Source: Gemmatimonadales bacterium (GTDB lineage: Bacteria > Gemmatimonadota > Gemmatimonadetes > Gemmatimonadales > GWC2-71-9). Taken from it: a DNA stretch of 26,573 bases. A program made the position numbers and the translations under genes. A model generated the notes under the pieces. It made no database searches and was not told the origin of the DNA. It saw only the letters and a program-made list of their open reading frames with translations. The stretch's first letter is position 1; the number at the start of each line of letters is the position of its first letter. Below, piece by piece: positions 8,372 to 15,263 of the stretch. The stretch lies in the NCBI GenBank assembly GCA_013812695.1, contig JACCSZ010000020.1:1-26573 (forward strand), given 5' to 3'.

Positions 8372-9721
8372 ATGGAATCGGCAGCGTCGCCCTCGATTGG
8401 TCTCGGACTGGCCTCGGTTGTCGTCCTGGTCCTCGCAAACGCCTTCTTCGTGGCGGCCGAGTTTGCCCTGGTCGGCGCCCGGCGCACCCGGCTCGACGAG
8501 CTGGCCCGTGGCGGGGATGGCAAAGCTAGGCTGGCCCGCCGCGCGGTACAATCGCTCGACCGCTACATCTCCGCGACCCAGCTCGGCATCACGCTCGCGT
8601 CGCTGGGACTGGGCTGGATCGGCGAGCCGGCGCTGGCGGGGCTGATCGATGGCGGCTTCGCCTGGCTGCCGGCCTCGCTCGATGCGATCGCCACGCATGG
8701 CGTCGCGTCCTTCATCGCCTTCAGCATAATCACCACCCTGCACATCATCCTGGGCGAGCTGGTGCCGAAGGCGTTGGCGCTGCTCTATCCGGAGACGGTG
8801 AGCGGGTGGGTGGCCGCTCCCCTGATGGGCTTCGCCTGGATCATGGCGTGGCCGATCGCGTTACTGAACGGGATCTCCAACCGACTGCTCAGGCTGATCG
8901 GCATCTCGCCGCCCGGCGAGCATGAACGGCTGCATTCGCCCGAGGAGATCCGGATGCTGGTGGAGCAGAGCACCGAGGGCGGCAGCATGCTGAAGGAGGA
9001 CGCCCGCCTGCTCGCGGGCGTGTTCGAGTTCAGCGAGAAGACGGCGCAGGAAGTGATGACCCCGCGCACCCAGATGATCGCGCTCGAGGCGGGCATGTCG
9101 GTGGAGGACGCGGCCGACCAGGTCGCCGTGGCGCGCCGCTCGCGCTACCCGGTGTACGCCGATTCGCTCGACGAGATCGGCGGCGTCGTCCACGCCAAGG
9201 ACATTCTAACGGCCCTGCGGGCCCGCCCACGGGAGACGGTCCGCGCCATCATGCGCCCGCCGCTGTTCGTCCCGGGGACGCGCGAAGTCGAGGATGTATT
9301 GGCCGACATGAAGCGGCTCAAGACCCACCTCGCGGTGGTGCTCGACGAGTACGGCGGCACCGCCGGCCTGGTCACGATGGAGGATCTGCTCGAGGAGATC
9401 GTCGGGGCGATCTACGACGAGTACGATCCGCAGGACCGCGCCGCGCCGGGCGAGAGTGCGGCGCTGCTGGACGGCGCTCTGCCGATCACCGAATTCAACA
9501 CGAAGCACGACGCCGCGCTGGACGACGTCGACTACACCACGCTGGGCGGCTACGTCTTCGGCCAGCTCGGTCGGCTCCCGCGACCGGGCGATCGGATCAC
9601 CGCCGGCCCGCACAGCTTCGAGGTGATCGAGATGGACGGCCGGCGGGTCAAGCATCTCCGCTTGCATACCGCGGCGCCGGTCGAGGTCGCCGAGGGGGCT
9701 CCGGTCGTCGATCGGGGGTAG
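8372..9721 (+). CDS. CorC/HlyC-family membrane protein (CNNM, tandem CBS, CorC_HlyC domains)
   Basis: The 449-residue protein has the complete architecture of the UPF0053/CorC family. An N-terminal CNNM membrane domain (about 1-200) has helices near 9-30, 60-80, 105-130 and 142-165 and the family motif HIILGELVPKALAL. Tandem CBS domains follow (about 225-340; DVMTPR-type motif VMTPRTQM and VVLDEYGGTAGLVTMEDLLEEIVG), then the C-terminal CorC_HlyC domain (about 355-437). Relatives are linked to Mg2+ (or Co2+) export and the CBS pair binds ATP-Mg. No Shine-Dalgarno precedes the ATG, and a -10-like element is only a few bases upstream, so the mRNA may be leaderless. It sits between hisD (divergent) and hisZ (same strand) with no evident link to histidine synthesis. 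Confidence 0.93.
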   Translation: MESAASPSIGLGLASVVVLVLANAFFVAAEFALVGARRTRLDELARGGDGKARLARRAVQSLDRYISATQLGITLASLGLGWIGEPALAGLIDGGFAWLPASLDAIATHGVASFIAFSIITTLHIILGELVPKALALLYPETVSGWVAAPLMGFAWIMAWPIALLNGISNRLLRLIGISPPGEHERLHSPEEIRMLVEQSTEGGSMLKEDARLLAGVFEFSEKTAQEVMTPRTQMIALEAGMSVEDAADQVAVARRSRYPVYADSLDEIGGVVHAKDILTALRARPRETVRAIMRPPLFVPGTREVEDVLADMKRLKTHLAVVLDEYGGTAGLVTMEDLLEEIVGAIYDEYDPQDRAAPGESAALLDGALPITEFNTKHDAALDDVDYTTLGGYVFGQLGRLPRPGDRITAGPHSFEVIEMDGRRVKHLRLHTAAPVEVAEGAPVVDRG

Positions 9722-9727
9722 GTGGAG

Positions 9728-9746
9728 TCGGGCCGAGGGGGCCCGG
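9728..9746 (+). terminator. Short GC-rich hairpin after the CorC-like gene
   Basis: A 6-bp stem CGGGCC/GGCCCG (7 with a G-T pair) with a 5-base loop begins seven bases after the stop codon. There is no T tract, so termination would be weak or Rho-assisted. It lies in the 91-base gap before hisZ. Confidence 0.3.
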
Positions 9747-9812
9747 CCTTCGCACAAGCCGACAGTGCGCAGGCTCGCCTGCACCCGCGGCGCGGCGTTA
9801 CCTTCCCGCCCC

Positions 9813-10772
9813 ATGCTTCCCTCGCAGCTTGCCGTCACTCCGCCCGGTGCGCTCGATCTCACCGGGGAGGCCGCCCGCCGCCGGCGTGAGCTGCAACGCG
9901 CCGCGATGGTGGTCCTCGAGCGCGCCGAGTACGCGGAGCTGATCCCGCCCACGCTCGAATATCAGGACACGTTCCTCCGGGCGGGCGGTCCGGGCATCGC
10001 CGAACGGCTGATCCGCTTTCCCGATCGCGACGGACGCATCCTCGCCCTGCGCTACGATTTTACGGCGAGCCTGGCGCGCGTGGCCGCCACCACCTTTGGC
10101 GACGCGGCCGGGCCGCTTCGCCTGTGCTACTCGGGCGCCGTCTATCGGCAGGAGCCCGACCGCGGCGGCCGGCCGCGGGAAATGCTGCAGGTGGGGGCCG
10201 AGTTGCTTGGTCAGGGCGACCTCGCCGCGGACGTCGAGATCGTGCGGCTGACCATCGCGCTCGTCCGCGCAGCCGGCCTGCACGACTTCCAGGTGAATCT
10301 GGGCCACGTCGGCGTGCTCGCCCCGGGCATCGCGGCGCTCGCGGAAGCACAACGCGCGGAGGTCCGCCGCTGGATCGACCGCAAGGACCGGGGGAGCCTC
10401 GGCCGCGCGCTGTCGGACGCCACCGGCGAAGCCGCGACGCTGACGGTGCTGCCGTTCGTCATCGGCCGCCGCGAGGCGCTGGCGGGCGCGCTCGACATCG
10501 CGCCCCGGGCGGCGGCGCCGGCGCTCCAGCACCTGCTCGACCTGGACACGGCCCTCAGCGCCGAAGAACGGACCCACGTGGTGTACGATCTGGGGGAGAC
10601 CCGCGGGCTCGAGTACTACACCGGCATCCACTTCGAGGTGTACGTGGCGGGCACGGGCCGCGCCGCGGGCGCGGGCGGACGCTACGACGAGCTGATGGGC
10701 CGCTTCGGCCGGCCGCGGCCGGCGGTAGGGGTGTCGCTCGATCTCGACACGATCGCCGAGGTGCCGCAGTGA
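9813..10772 (+). CDS. hisZ: ATP phosphoribosyltransferase regulatory subunit HisZ
   Basis: The 319-residue protein is a catalytically repurposed class II histidyl-tRNA synthetase core. It keeps motif 2 (LRLCYSGAVYRQEP), a histidyl-A-like box (TRGLEYYTGIHFEVY) and motif 3 (AGGRYDELMGRFG...PAVGVSLDLD), but it ends right after motif 3 and lacks the anticodon-binding domain of HisS. HisZ forms a hetero-octamer with the short form of HisG, is needed for its activity and transmits histidine feedback. The immediately following gene is exactly such a short hisG, overlapping by GTGA. I chose ATG 9813 (MLPSQLAVTPPGALDL); the upstream in-frame opening at 9765 adds 16 unrelated residues. Confidence 0.93.
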   Translation: MLPSQLAVTPPGALDLTGEAARRRRELQRAAMVVLERAEYAELIPPTLEYQDTFLRAGGPGIAERLIRFPDRDGRILALRYDFTASLARVAATTFGDAAGPLRLCYSGAVYRQEPDRGGRPREMLQVGAELLGQGDLAADVEIVRLTIALVRAAGLHDFQVNLGHVGVLAPGIAALAEAQRAEVRRWIDRKDRGSLGRALSDATGEAATLTVLPFVIGRREALAGALDIAPRAAAPALQHLLDLDTALSAEERTHVVYDLGETRGLEYYTGIHFEVYVAGTGRAAGAGGRYDELMGRFGRPRPAVGVSLDLDTIAEVPQ

Positions 10773-11392
10773 GCCGGCTGCGCGTGGCGCTCGCCAAGGG
10801 CCGACTGTACGAGCCGTCGGTCGAGCGCTTTCGGCGGGCGGGCGCCGCGCCGGCCGCCGACGCGGGGCGCCGCCTGCTCATTCCCTCGAGCGATCCGTCG
10901 ATCGAGTTCCTGGTGGTCAAGCCGGGCGACGTGCCCGTCTACGTGGAATCCGGAGCGGCGGATCTCGGCGTAACCGGCACCGATATCCTCCGCGAGACCG
11001 GCGCCGACGTGCTCGAGCCGCTCGAGCTCGGCTTCGGCTTCTGCCGTCTCGTGGTGGCGGCGCCCGCCGACGCGCCGTACCCCGCGCTGCCGGGCGGCAT
11101 CACCGCTCGCGTCGCCACCAAGTATCCGCGCCTCGCGCAGGCCCACTTCGGCGGCACGGGCCGCCCGGTCGACATCATCCAGGTCAACGGCTCCGTCGAG
11201 GTCGCCCCGCTGCTCAACCTGTCGCACTGGATCGTGGACTTGGTCGACACCGGCAACACGCTCCGGGCGAACGGGCTCGTGGAGCGGGAGACGGTGCTGC
11301 AATGCGGCGCCGTGCTGGTGGCCAACCGGGCGTCGCAGAAGCTCAAGCTGGACGCGTATCTCGACCTGATGGAGCGGCTGGAGCGAGTCTAG
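10769..11392 (+). CDS. hisG: ATP phosphoribosyltransferase, short form, catalytic subunit
   Basis: HisG condenses ATP with PRPP to give phosphoribosyl-ATP, the first and feedback-controlled step of histidine synthesis. The product is 207 residues, the length of the short (HisZ-dependent) class that lacks the C-terminal regulatory domain. Visible signatures are LRVALAKGRLYEPSVERF at the start, ESGAADLGVTGTDIL, IIQVNGSVEVAPLL and the PRPP loop DLVDTGNTLRANGL. The GTG at 10769 overlaps the hisZ stop as GTGA, implying translational coupling and equal subunit supply; the frame is open far upstream, but that part is a shadow of hisZ. Its last 50 bases are antisense to the 3' end of pdxA. Confidence 0.97.
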   Translation: MSRLRVALAKGRLYEPSVERFRRAGAAPAADAGRRLLIPSSDPSIEFLVVKPGDVPVYVESGAADLGVTGTDILRETGADVLEPLELGFGFCRLVVAAPADAPYPALPGGITARVATKYPRLAQAHFGGTGRPVDIIQVNGSVEVAPLLNLSHWIVDLVDTGNTLRANGLVERETVLQCGAVLVANRASQKLKLDAYLDLMERLERV

Positions 11393-12299
11393 CGCCGCTC
11401 CCCAACCGACAAGCAAGCTCGATCGCCGCGCGCATGCTCGAGGCATCGGCCTGCCCCGTGCCGGCGATGTCCAGCGCCGTTCCATGGTCCGGCGACGTCC
11501 GGGGGAACGGCAGTCCGAGCGTCACGTTCACAGCGCGGCCGAACGCCGCCACCTTGATGGCGGTCATTCCTACATCGTGATACGGCGCCAGCACCGCGTC
11601 GAACTCCCCGCGCAGCGCGCGGACGAAGACCGTGTCGGCCGGCAGCGGCCCCGCCGCGCCGAGCGCTTCGGCGGCCGGCCGGAGCACACGCTCCTCTTCG
11701 TCGCCGAACAGTCCGTGCTCGCCCGCGTGAGGGTTCACGGCGCAGACCGCCAGCCGGGGGGACGCGATCCCGAACCACTCGCGGAGTCCATTCGCGGTAA
11801 TCCGGCCGATGCGCGTCACCCGGTCCACGGTCAGCAGCGCGGGCACATCCCGGAACGGCACGTGAGTCGTCACCAGCACCACCCGCAACTCGGCCGAGGC
11901 GAGCATCATCGCTACGTCTACGTCGCCCGCGAGCTTGGCCAGCCACTCGGTGTGCCCGGGATACGGAAACCCGGCCAGGTGGAGGGCGTGCTTGTGCGCG
12001 GGCGCGGTGACGATCGCGTCCACCTCGCCCGTGAGCGCCAGCTTGACCGCCGTCTCGACGGCGTGCCCCGCCAGCCGGCCCGCACGGATGGTCCGCGACC
12101 GATCCTCGGCCCGCTCCCCGCTTCCCAGTCCCCAGGTCCCGACCCCCACCCGCCGAGCCGCGGGGATCTCCGAGATCTGGTCTTCCGCTCCGATCAGCGT
12201 GATCTCCGCCGGCAGCGGCTCCGATAGCGCGTGCGCGGTGATCTCGGCGCCGATGCCCCGGGGATCACCGAGCGTGATGGCCAGCCGTGGAGCTCGCAT
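11343..12299 (-). CDS. pdxA: 4-hydroxythreonine-4-phosphate dehydrogenase PdxA
   Basis: PdxA oxidises 4-phosphohydroxy-L-threonine with NAD(P)+ in the DXP-dependent route to pyridoxal phosphate. The 318-residue protein has the start motif GDPRGIGAEI and the three metal-binding His residues: H146 (LVTTHVPF), H191 (VNPHAGEHGLFGDEE) and H241 (PYHDVGMTAIK). It also has the closing RTSPDHGTALDIAGTG. I chose the ATG at 12299 because GAGGG lies five bases before it; a GTG at 12305 would sit directly on that ribosome binding site. It follows the SurA-like gene by about 60 bases on the same strand, the surA-pdxA order known from Proteobacteria. Its Shine-Dalgarno is inside a small hairpin, and its 3' end overlaps hisG antisense by 50 bp. 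Confidence 0.96.
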   Translation of the reverse strand: MRAPRLAITLGDPRGIGAEITAHALSEPLPAEITLIGAEDQISEIPAARRVGVGTWGLGSGERAEDRSRTIRAGRLAGHAVETAVKLALTGEVDAIVTAPAHKHALHLAGFPYPGHTEWLAKLAGDVDVAMMLASAELRVVLVTTHVPFRDVPALLTVDRVTRIGRITANGLREWFGIASPRLAVCAVNPHAGEHGLFGDEEERVLRPAAEALGAAGPLPADTVFVRALRGEFDAVLAPYHDVGMTAIKVAAFGRAVNVTLGLPFPRTSPDHGTALDIAGTGQADASSMRAAIELACRLGSGARLAPAAPSGRDTRPA

Positions 12300-12304
12300 G
12301 GGCA

Positions 12305-12324
12305 CCCTCGATAGGCAGCGAGGG
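12305..12324 (-). promoter_or_regulatory. Hairpin covering the pdxA ribosome binding site
   Basis: On the minus strand CCCTCG (12324-12319) can pair with CGAGGG (12310-12305), enclosing an 8-base loop. The downstream arm contains the GAGGG Shine-Dalgarno of pdxA. Pairing would hide it, making pdxA translation depend on opening of the stem, for instance by ribosomes finishing the SurA-like gene or by a factor. The stem is only 6 bp. Confidence 0.4.
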
Positions 12325-12358
12325 CGCGGGCGCCCGTCGCCGTTCCGCTCCGGCCGCC

Positions 12359-13720
12359 CTACGACCTCACATCCACGTAGGTCGATTTCCGCAAGCGATC
12401 GATGTACCGCCGGATGGCGAGCTGCTGGCCGAGCTGGTCGCGGAGCCGGTCGCGCACGTCCTCGTAGCGGAGGTCGCCCTCGGGACGGCGGCCGGTCACC
12501 TGGATGACGACGAACTGTTCGCGCGTGCCTGCGCCCGGCAGCTTGACGACTGGCGCCACGGTGCCCGAATCCGCCTGGCCGATCACCTTGCCGTAGGCTT
12601 CGGGCACCTTGTCGAGCGGCACGTTGTCCGCCTGCCGCTCGGCCGACGGATCGTGCAGGGCGCGCTGGAGCGAGTCGAACGACGCGCCGCGCAGCACGAG
12701 CCCGCGCACCGAGTCGGCCAGGACGCGCGCGCTATCGACGTGCACCGAGTCGATCTCGGGGATGAGCAGAATGTGCCGCGCCTGCACTTCGCCGGGCTGC
12801 ACCCGCTCCACTTGGATGACGTGGTAGCCGAACGCCGATTCGACCGGGTCGGACACCACGCCCGGCCGGAGCCCGAACGCCACGCGTTCGAACTCGGGCA
12901 CCATGACGCCGCGCCGAAACCAGTTCAACGATCCGCCCTGCTCCTTCGAGCCGGGGTCCTGCGAGAACCGCTTGGCCGCGGTGGCGAAGTCCGCGCCCTT
13001 CCGCAGCTCGAGGACGATCGAGTCGGCCTGCGCGCGAATTCTCGCCTTGGCCGCGGGTGACGGGCGCGGCGTGATGACGACCTGCCGGAAGGAAACCGTG
13101 GCCGGACGCGCGCCGAGCTGGCCTTTCTGCTCCTCGAAGTACGTCCGCATTTCCTGTTCAGTGGGCGGCACCGGCTTGAGCTTCCCGTCCTGGCGCAGCT
13201 TGTCGATCAGCCGGTTCTGGAACGCGGCCCGGCGCTGCTGGTCGGTGAGCCAGCGGCGGTACTCCTCGGGCGTGCCGAAGCCCGCCTTCTGCAGCTCGTT
13301 CTTGTAGTCTACCTCGGAACTGAAGTTGCCCCGGATCTTGCGCACCTGCTGCTCGACGCCGTCCGCGATCTCCTGGTCGGTGATGGTGATGCTCGTGTCC
13401 TGCTGCGCCTGCTGGACCAGCAGCTCTTCGTCCACGATGGATGCGACGATCTGCTTCCGGATGGAGGCGAGCGAGTCGGCGTCGCTGGGCACCGTCTGGC
13501 CTTGCGATTGGCGCGAGAAGATCTCCTCGTCCACCTGCGAGGCGAGCACCGGCCGGTTGCCGACGACCGCCAGCACCCGGTCGACCACGACGGCCGTGTC
13601 GGACATCCGCGCCGGCATGGCGGCGATCGAGTCCTGCGCCGCCAGGCTCTGGTCCGAGGGCGGTCCCAGGAGGGCGAAAAGGGCGAACCCCGCCGGACTG
13701 CGCGCCGCGCGCCGGATCAT
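12359..13720 (-). CDS. surA: SurA-like periplasmic chaperone / peptidyl-prolyl isomerase
   Basis: The 453-residue protein starts with a signal peptide (cleavage near SLAAQ, residues about 25-28) and a SurA_N-like chaperone region (about 43-200; VVDRVLAVVGNRPVLASQVDEE, VDEELLVQQAQQD). A good parvulin domain follows (about 208-308; QVVITPRPSP, GADFATAAKRFSQDPGSKEQGG, FGYHVIQVERV), then a second, more divergent parvulin-like domain (about 312-412; EVQARHILLIPE). SurA escorts unfolded outer-membrane proteins through the periplasm. The ATG overlaps the stop of the PrsA-like gene upstream (ATGA), and pdxA follows on the same strand. The assignment to SurA rather than a generic PpiC/PpiD protein rests on domain order, soluble secretion and the pdxA neighbour. 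Confidence 0.88.
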   Translation of the reverse strand: MIRRAARSPAGFALFALLGPPSDQSLAAQDSIAAMPARMSDTAVVVDRVLAVVGNRPVLASQVDEEIFSRQSQGQTVPSDADSLASIRKQIVASIVDEELLVQQAQQDTSITITDQEIADGVEQQVRKIRGNFSSEVDYKNELQKAGFGTPEEYRRWLTDQQRRAAFQNRLIDKLRQDGKLKPVPPTEQEMRTYFEEQKGQLGARPATVSFRQVVITPRPSPAAKARIRAQADSIVLELRKGADFATAAKRFSQDPGSKEQGGSLNWFRRGVMVPEFERVAFGLRPGVVSDPVESAFGYHVIQVERVQPGEVQARHILLIPEIDSVHVDSARVLADSVRGLVLRGASFDSLQRALHDPSAERQADNVPLDKVPEAYGKVIGQADSGTVAPVVKLPGAGTREQFVVIQVTGRRPEGDLRYEDVRDRLRDQLGQQLAIRRYIDRLRKSTYVDVRS

Positions 13721-15246
13721 GGCTGCGCCTCCCGCGGTGCGGGCGCCGGCGTCAGGCCTTCGGGCGCCTGTACTCCCGGCGGGGGCCCGCCGGGCGTGAC
13801 CCCAACGCCCGCCGGCGGTTGCATCCCCGGCACCGGCGGCCCGCCCGGCGCGCGCTGCATGGCCCCCTTCGGCGCCGCCGAGTCCGCCTTGGCCTTCTGC
13901 ACGCCGGCCAACTCCAGCGCGCGGTTCACGCCGGCTTCGTGAATGGTGTAGGACAAGCGCTCACGGAGCAGCGTGGCCAGCGCCGACGGCAGCGGGCGCA
14001 GCCGCACTTTGCCTTCGATCAGCTGATCGAAGTAGCGCTCCACCTTGAGGCCCGCCACCTTCCCGCGCTCCTCGAGCGCGATCGAGGCATCGGTCAAGTC
14101 TGCGCCCGCGAGGCCCATCTCGGTCTTGAGCGTGTCGAGCTGGGTCTCGTAGCGGCGCTTGAGGGTGGCCCACTCGATGGGGGTGATCGCGATCTTGTTC
14201 GCGTCCGCCTCCCGCAGCAGCAGCACATTCTGCGTGAGGATCCGGGCGAACTTGGTCAACATCGTATCGTTGGCCTCGCGGAGCTGCTGCGTGTACTGCG
14301 GGGGCAGCGCGCGAACCCAGCGCAGGTAATCCTGCACCGTGAGCGCGCCGCCCTTGTACTTCACGATCGTCTTGCCCGATTTCCGGCTCTGCTCGGGCGA
14401 CTCCGCCGCGGCCCGCATCAGGGTCGCCGCGCCCGACTTCACCTCGAGCTTGTTGGCGGTGGCCAGGCTGTCCATGTAGAGCGAGTCCAACCGCACGCCG
14501 GCCCGCTCCTCGAGATAGCCGGCCAGGCGGCTTCGCGCAGCCGCCATGACCGGACGCTTGATGATGTGGTAGCCGAACGGCGTCTCCACCAGGCCGCTCA
14601 CCTGGCCGGGCTGGAGCGACCAGGCCGCGCTGTCGAATGCCGGCACGAACCGGCCCTTGGGGCTGGGCGGCAGATAGCCGCTGTCGGCCTTGCTGCCCGG
14701 ATCTTCCGACAGCGTGGCGGCCAACTGGCCGAAGTTCGCGCCTTTCCGGATGCGGCCCAGGGCGCCCTGCGCCTTCGAGCGGGTGGCGGCGCGCTGCGGA
14801 GCGGGAGCGTCGGGGCGTGCGCCGAACAGGATATGCTGGAGCACGCGGCTGTCGGCGGCCTTGTACAGGCTGTCCACCTGCGCCTCGCTCACCGACGTGC
14901 GGCGCGACATCAGCGAGTCATGCCAGTGCGTGCCCTTGAGCTCCGAGATCTCCGGCCACACCGCCTCCGCGATGCTGGCCGAATCCACCGGCAGCCTGCC
15001 CCGGGCCACCGCCTGGCCTAGCAGCGCGTAGTCCACCCACACGTTGGCGATGAAGTCCGCGGTCTGCCGGTTGAGCTGGACCCCCTTCCCGCCCGCGCTC
15101 AGAATCTGCGCGAGCCGCTGCGCCTGGAGTTCCTGGTCGGCCGCCTCGGCGGCCACGTCGGCGTGCGCCGAGAAGAGGTCGCGGAAGTTCCCGCAGCCGA
15201 GCAGGCTGATCGCGAGGACCGCCACGAGAATCACATTGCGTCGCAT
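13717..15246 (-). CDS. PrsA/PpiC-type peptidyl-prolyl isomerase lipoprotein
   Basis: The 509-residue protein begins MRRNVILVAVLAISLLGCG, a lipoprotein signal with lipobox LLGC, so it is probably membrane-anchored facing the periplasm. A parvulin domain lies at about 125-230 (LQHILFG, GANFGQLAATLSEDPGSKADSG, ETPFGYHIIKRP). It is flanked by helical chaperone-like regions, and the protein ends in a Pro/Gly-rich disordered tail of about 45 residues (repeats of PGGPP type). I chose ATG 15246 because GGGAG lies five bases upstream; the frame opens at a TTG at 15258 that would be part of that ribosome binding site. The gene is 17 bases after mfd and overlaps the SurA-like gene as ATGA, giving two parvulin chaperones in tandem, likely for outer-membrane protein folding. 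Confidence 0.88.
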   Translation of the reverse strand: MRRNVILVAVLAISLLGCGNFRDLFSAHADVAAEAADQELQAQRLAQILSAGGKGVQLNRQTADFIANVWVDYALLGQAVARGRLPVDSASIAEAVWPEISELKGTHWHDSLMSRRTSVSEAQVDSLYKAADSRVLQHILFGARPDAPAPQRAATRSKAQGALGRIRKGANFGQLAATLSEDPGSKADSGYLPPSPKGRFVPAFDSAAWSLQPGQVSGLVETPFGYHIIKRPVMAAARSRLAGYLEERAGVRLDSLYMDSLATANKLEVKSGAATLMRAAAESPEQSRKSGKTIVKYKGGALTVQDYLRWVRALPPQYTQQLREANDTMLTKFARILTQNVLLLREADANKIAITPIEWATLKRRYETQLDTLKTEMGLAGADLTDASIALEERGKVAGLKVERYFDQLIEGKVRLRPLPSALATLLRERLSYTIHEAGVNRALELAGVQKAKADSAAPKGAMQRAPGGPPVPGMQPPAGVGVTPGGPPPGVQAPEGLTPAPAPREAQP

Positions 15247-15263
15247 GACATCTCCCAAAAGGG

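Noticed and set aside
8323..8523. Longer hisD with 67 extra N-terminal residues
   Set aside because: The extension is Arg/Thr-rich, overlaps the divergent CorC-like coding region and is absent from the family.
9813..10772. Histidyl-tRNA synthetase HisS
   Set aside because: The protein ends after motif 3 with no anticodon-binding domain and is followed by a short, HisZ-dependent hisG.
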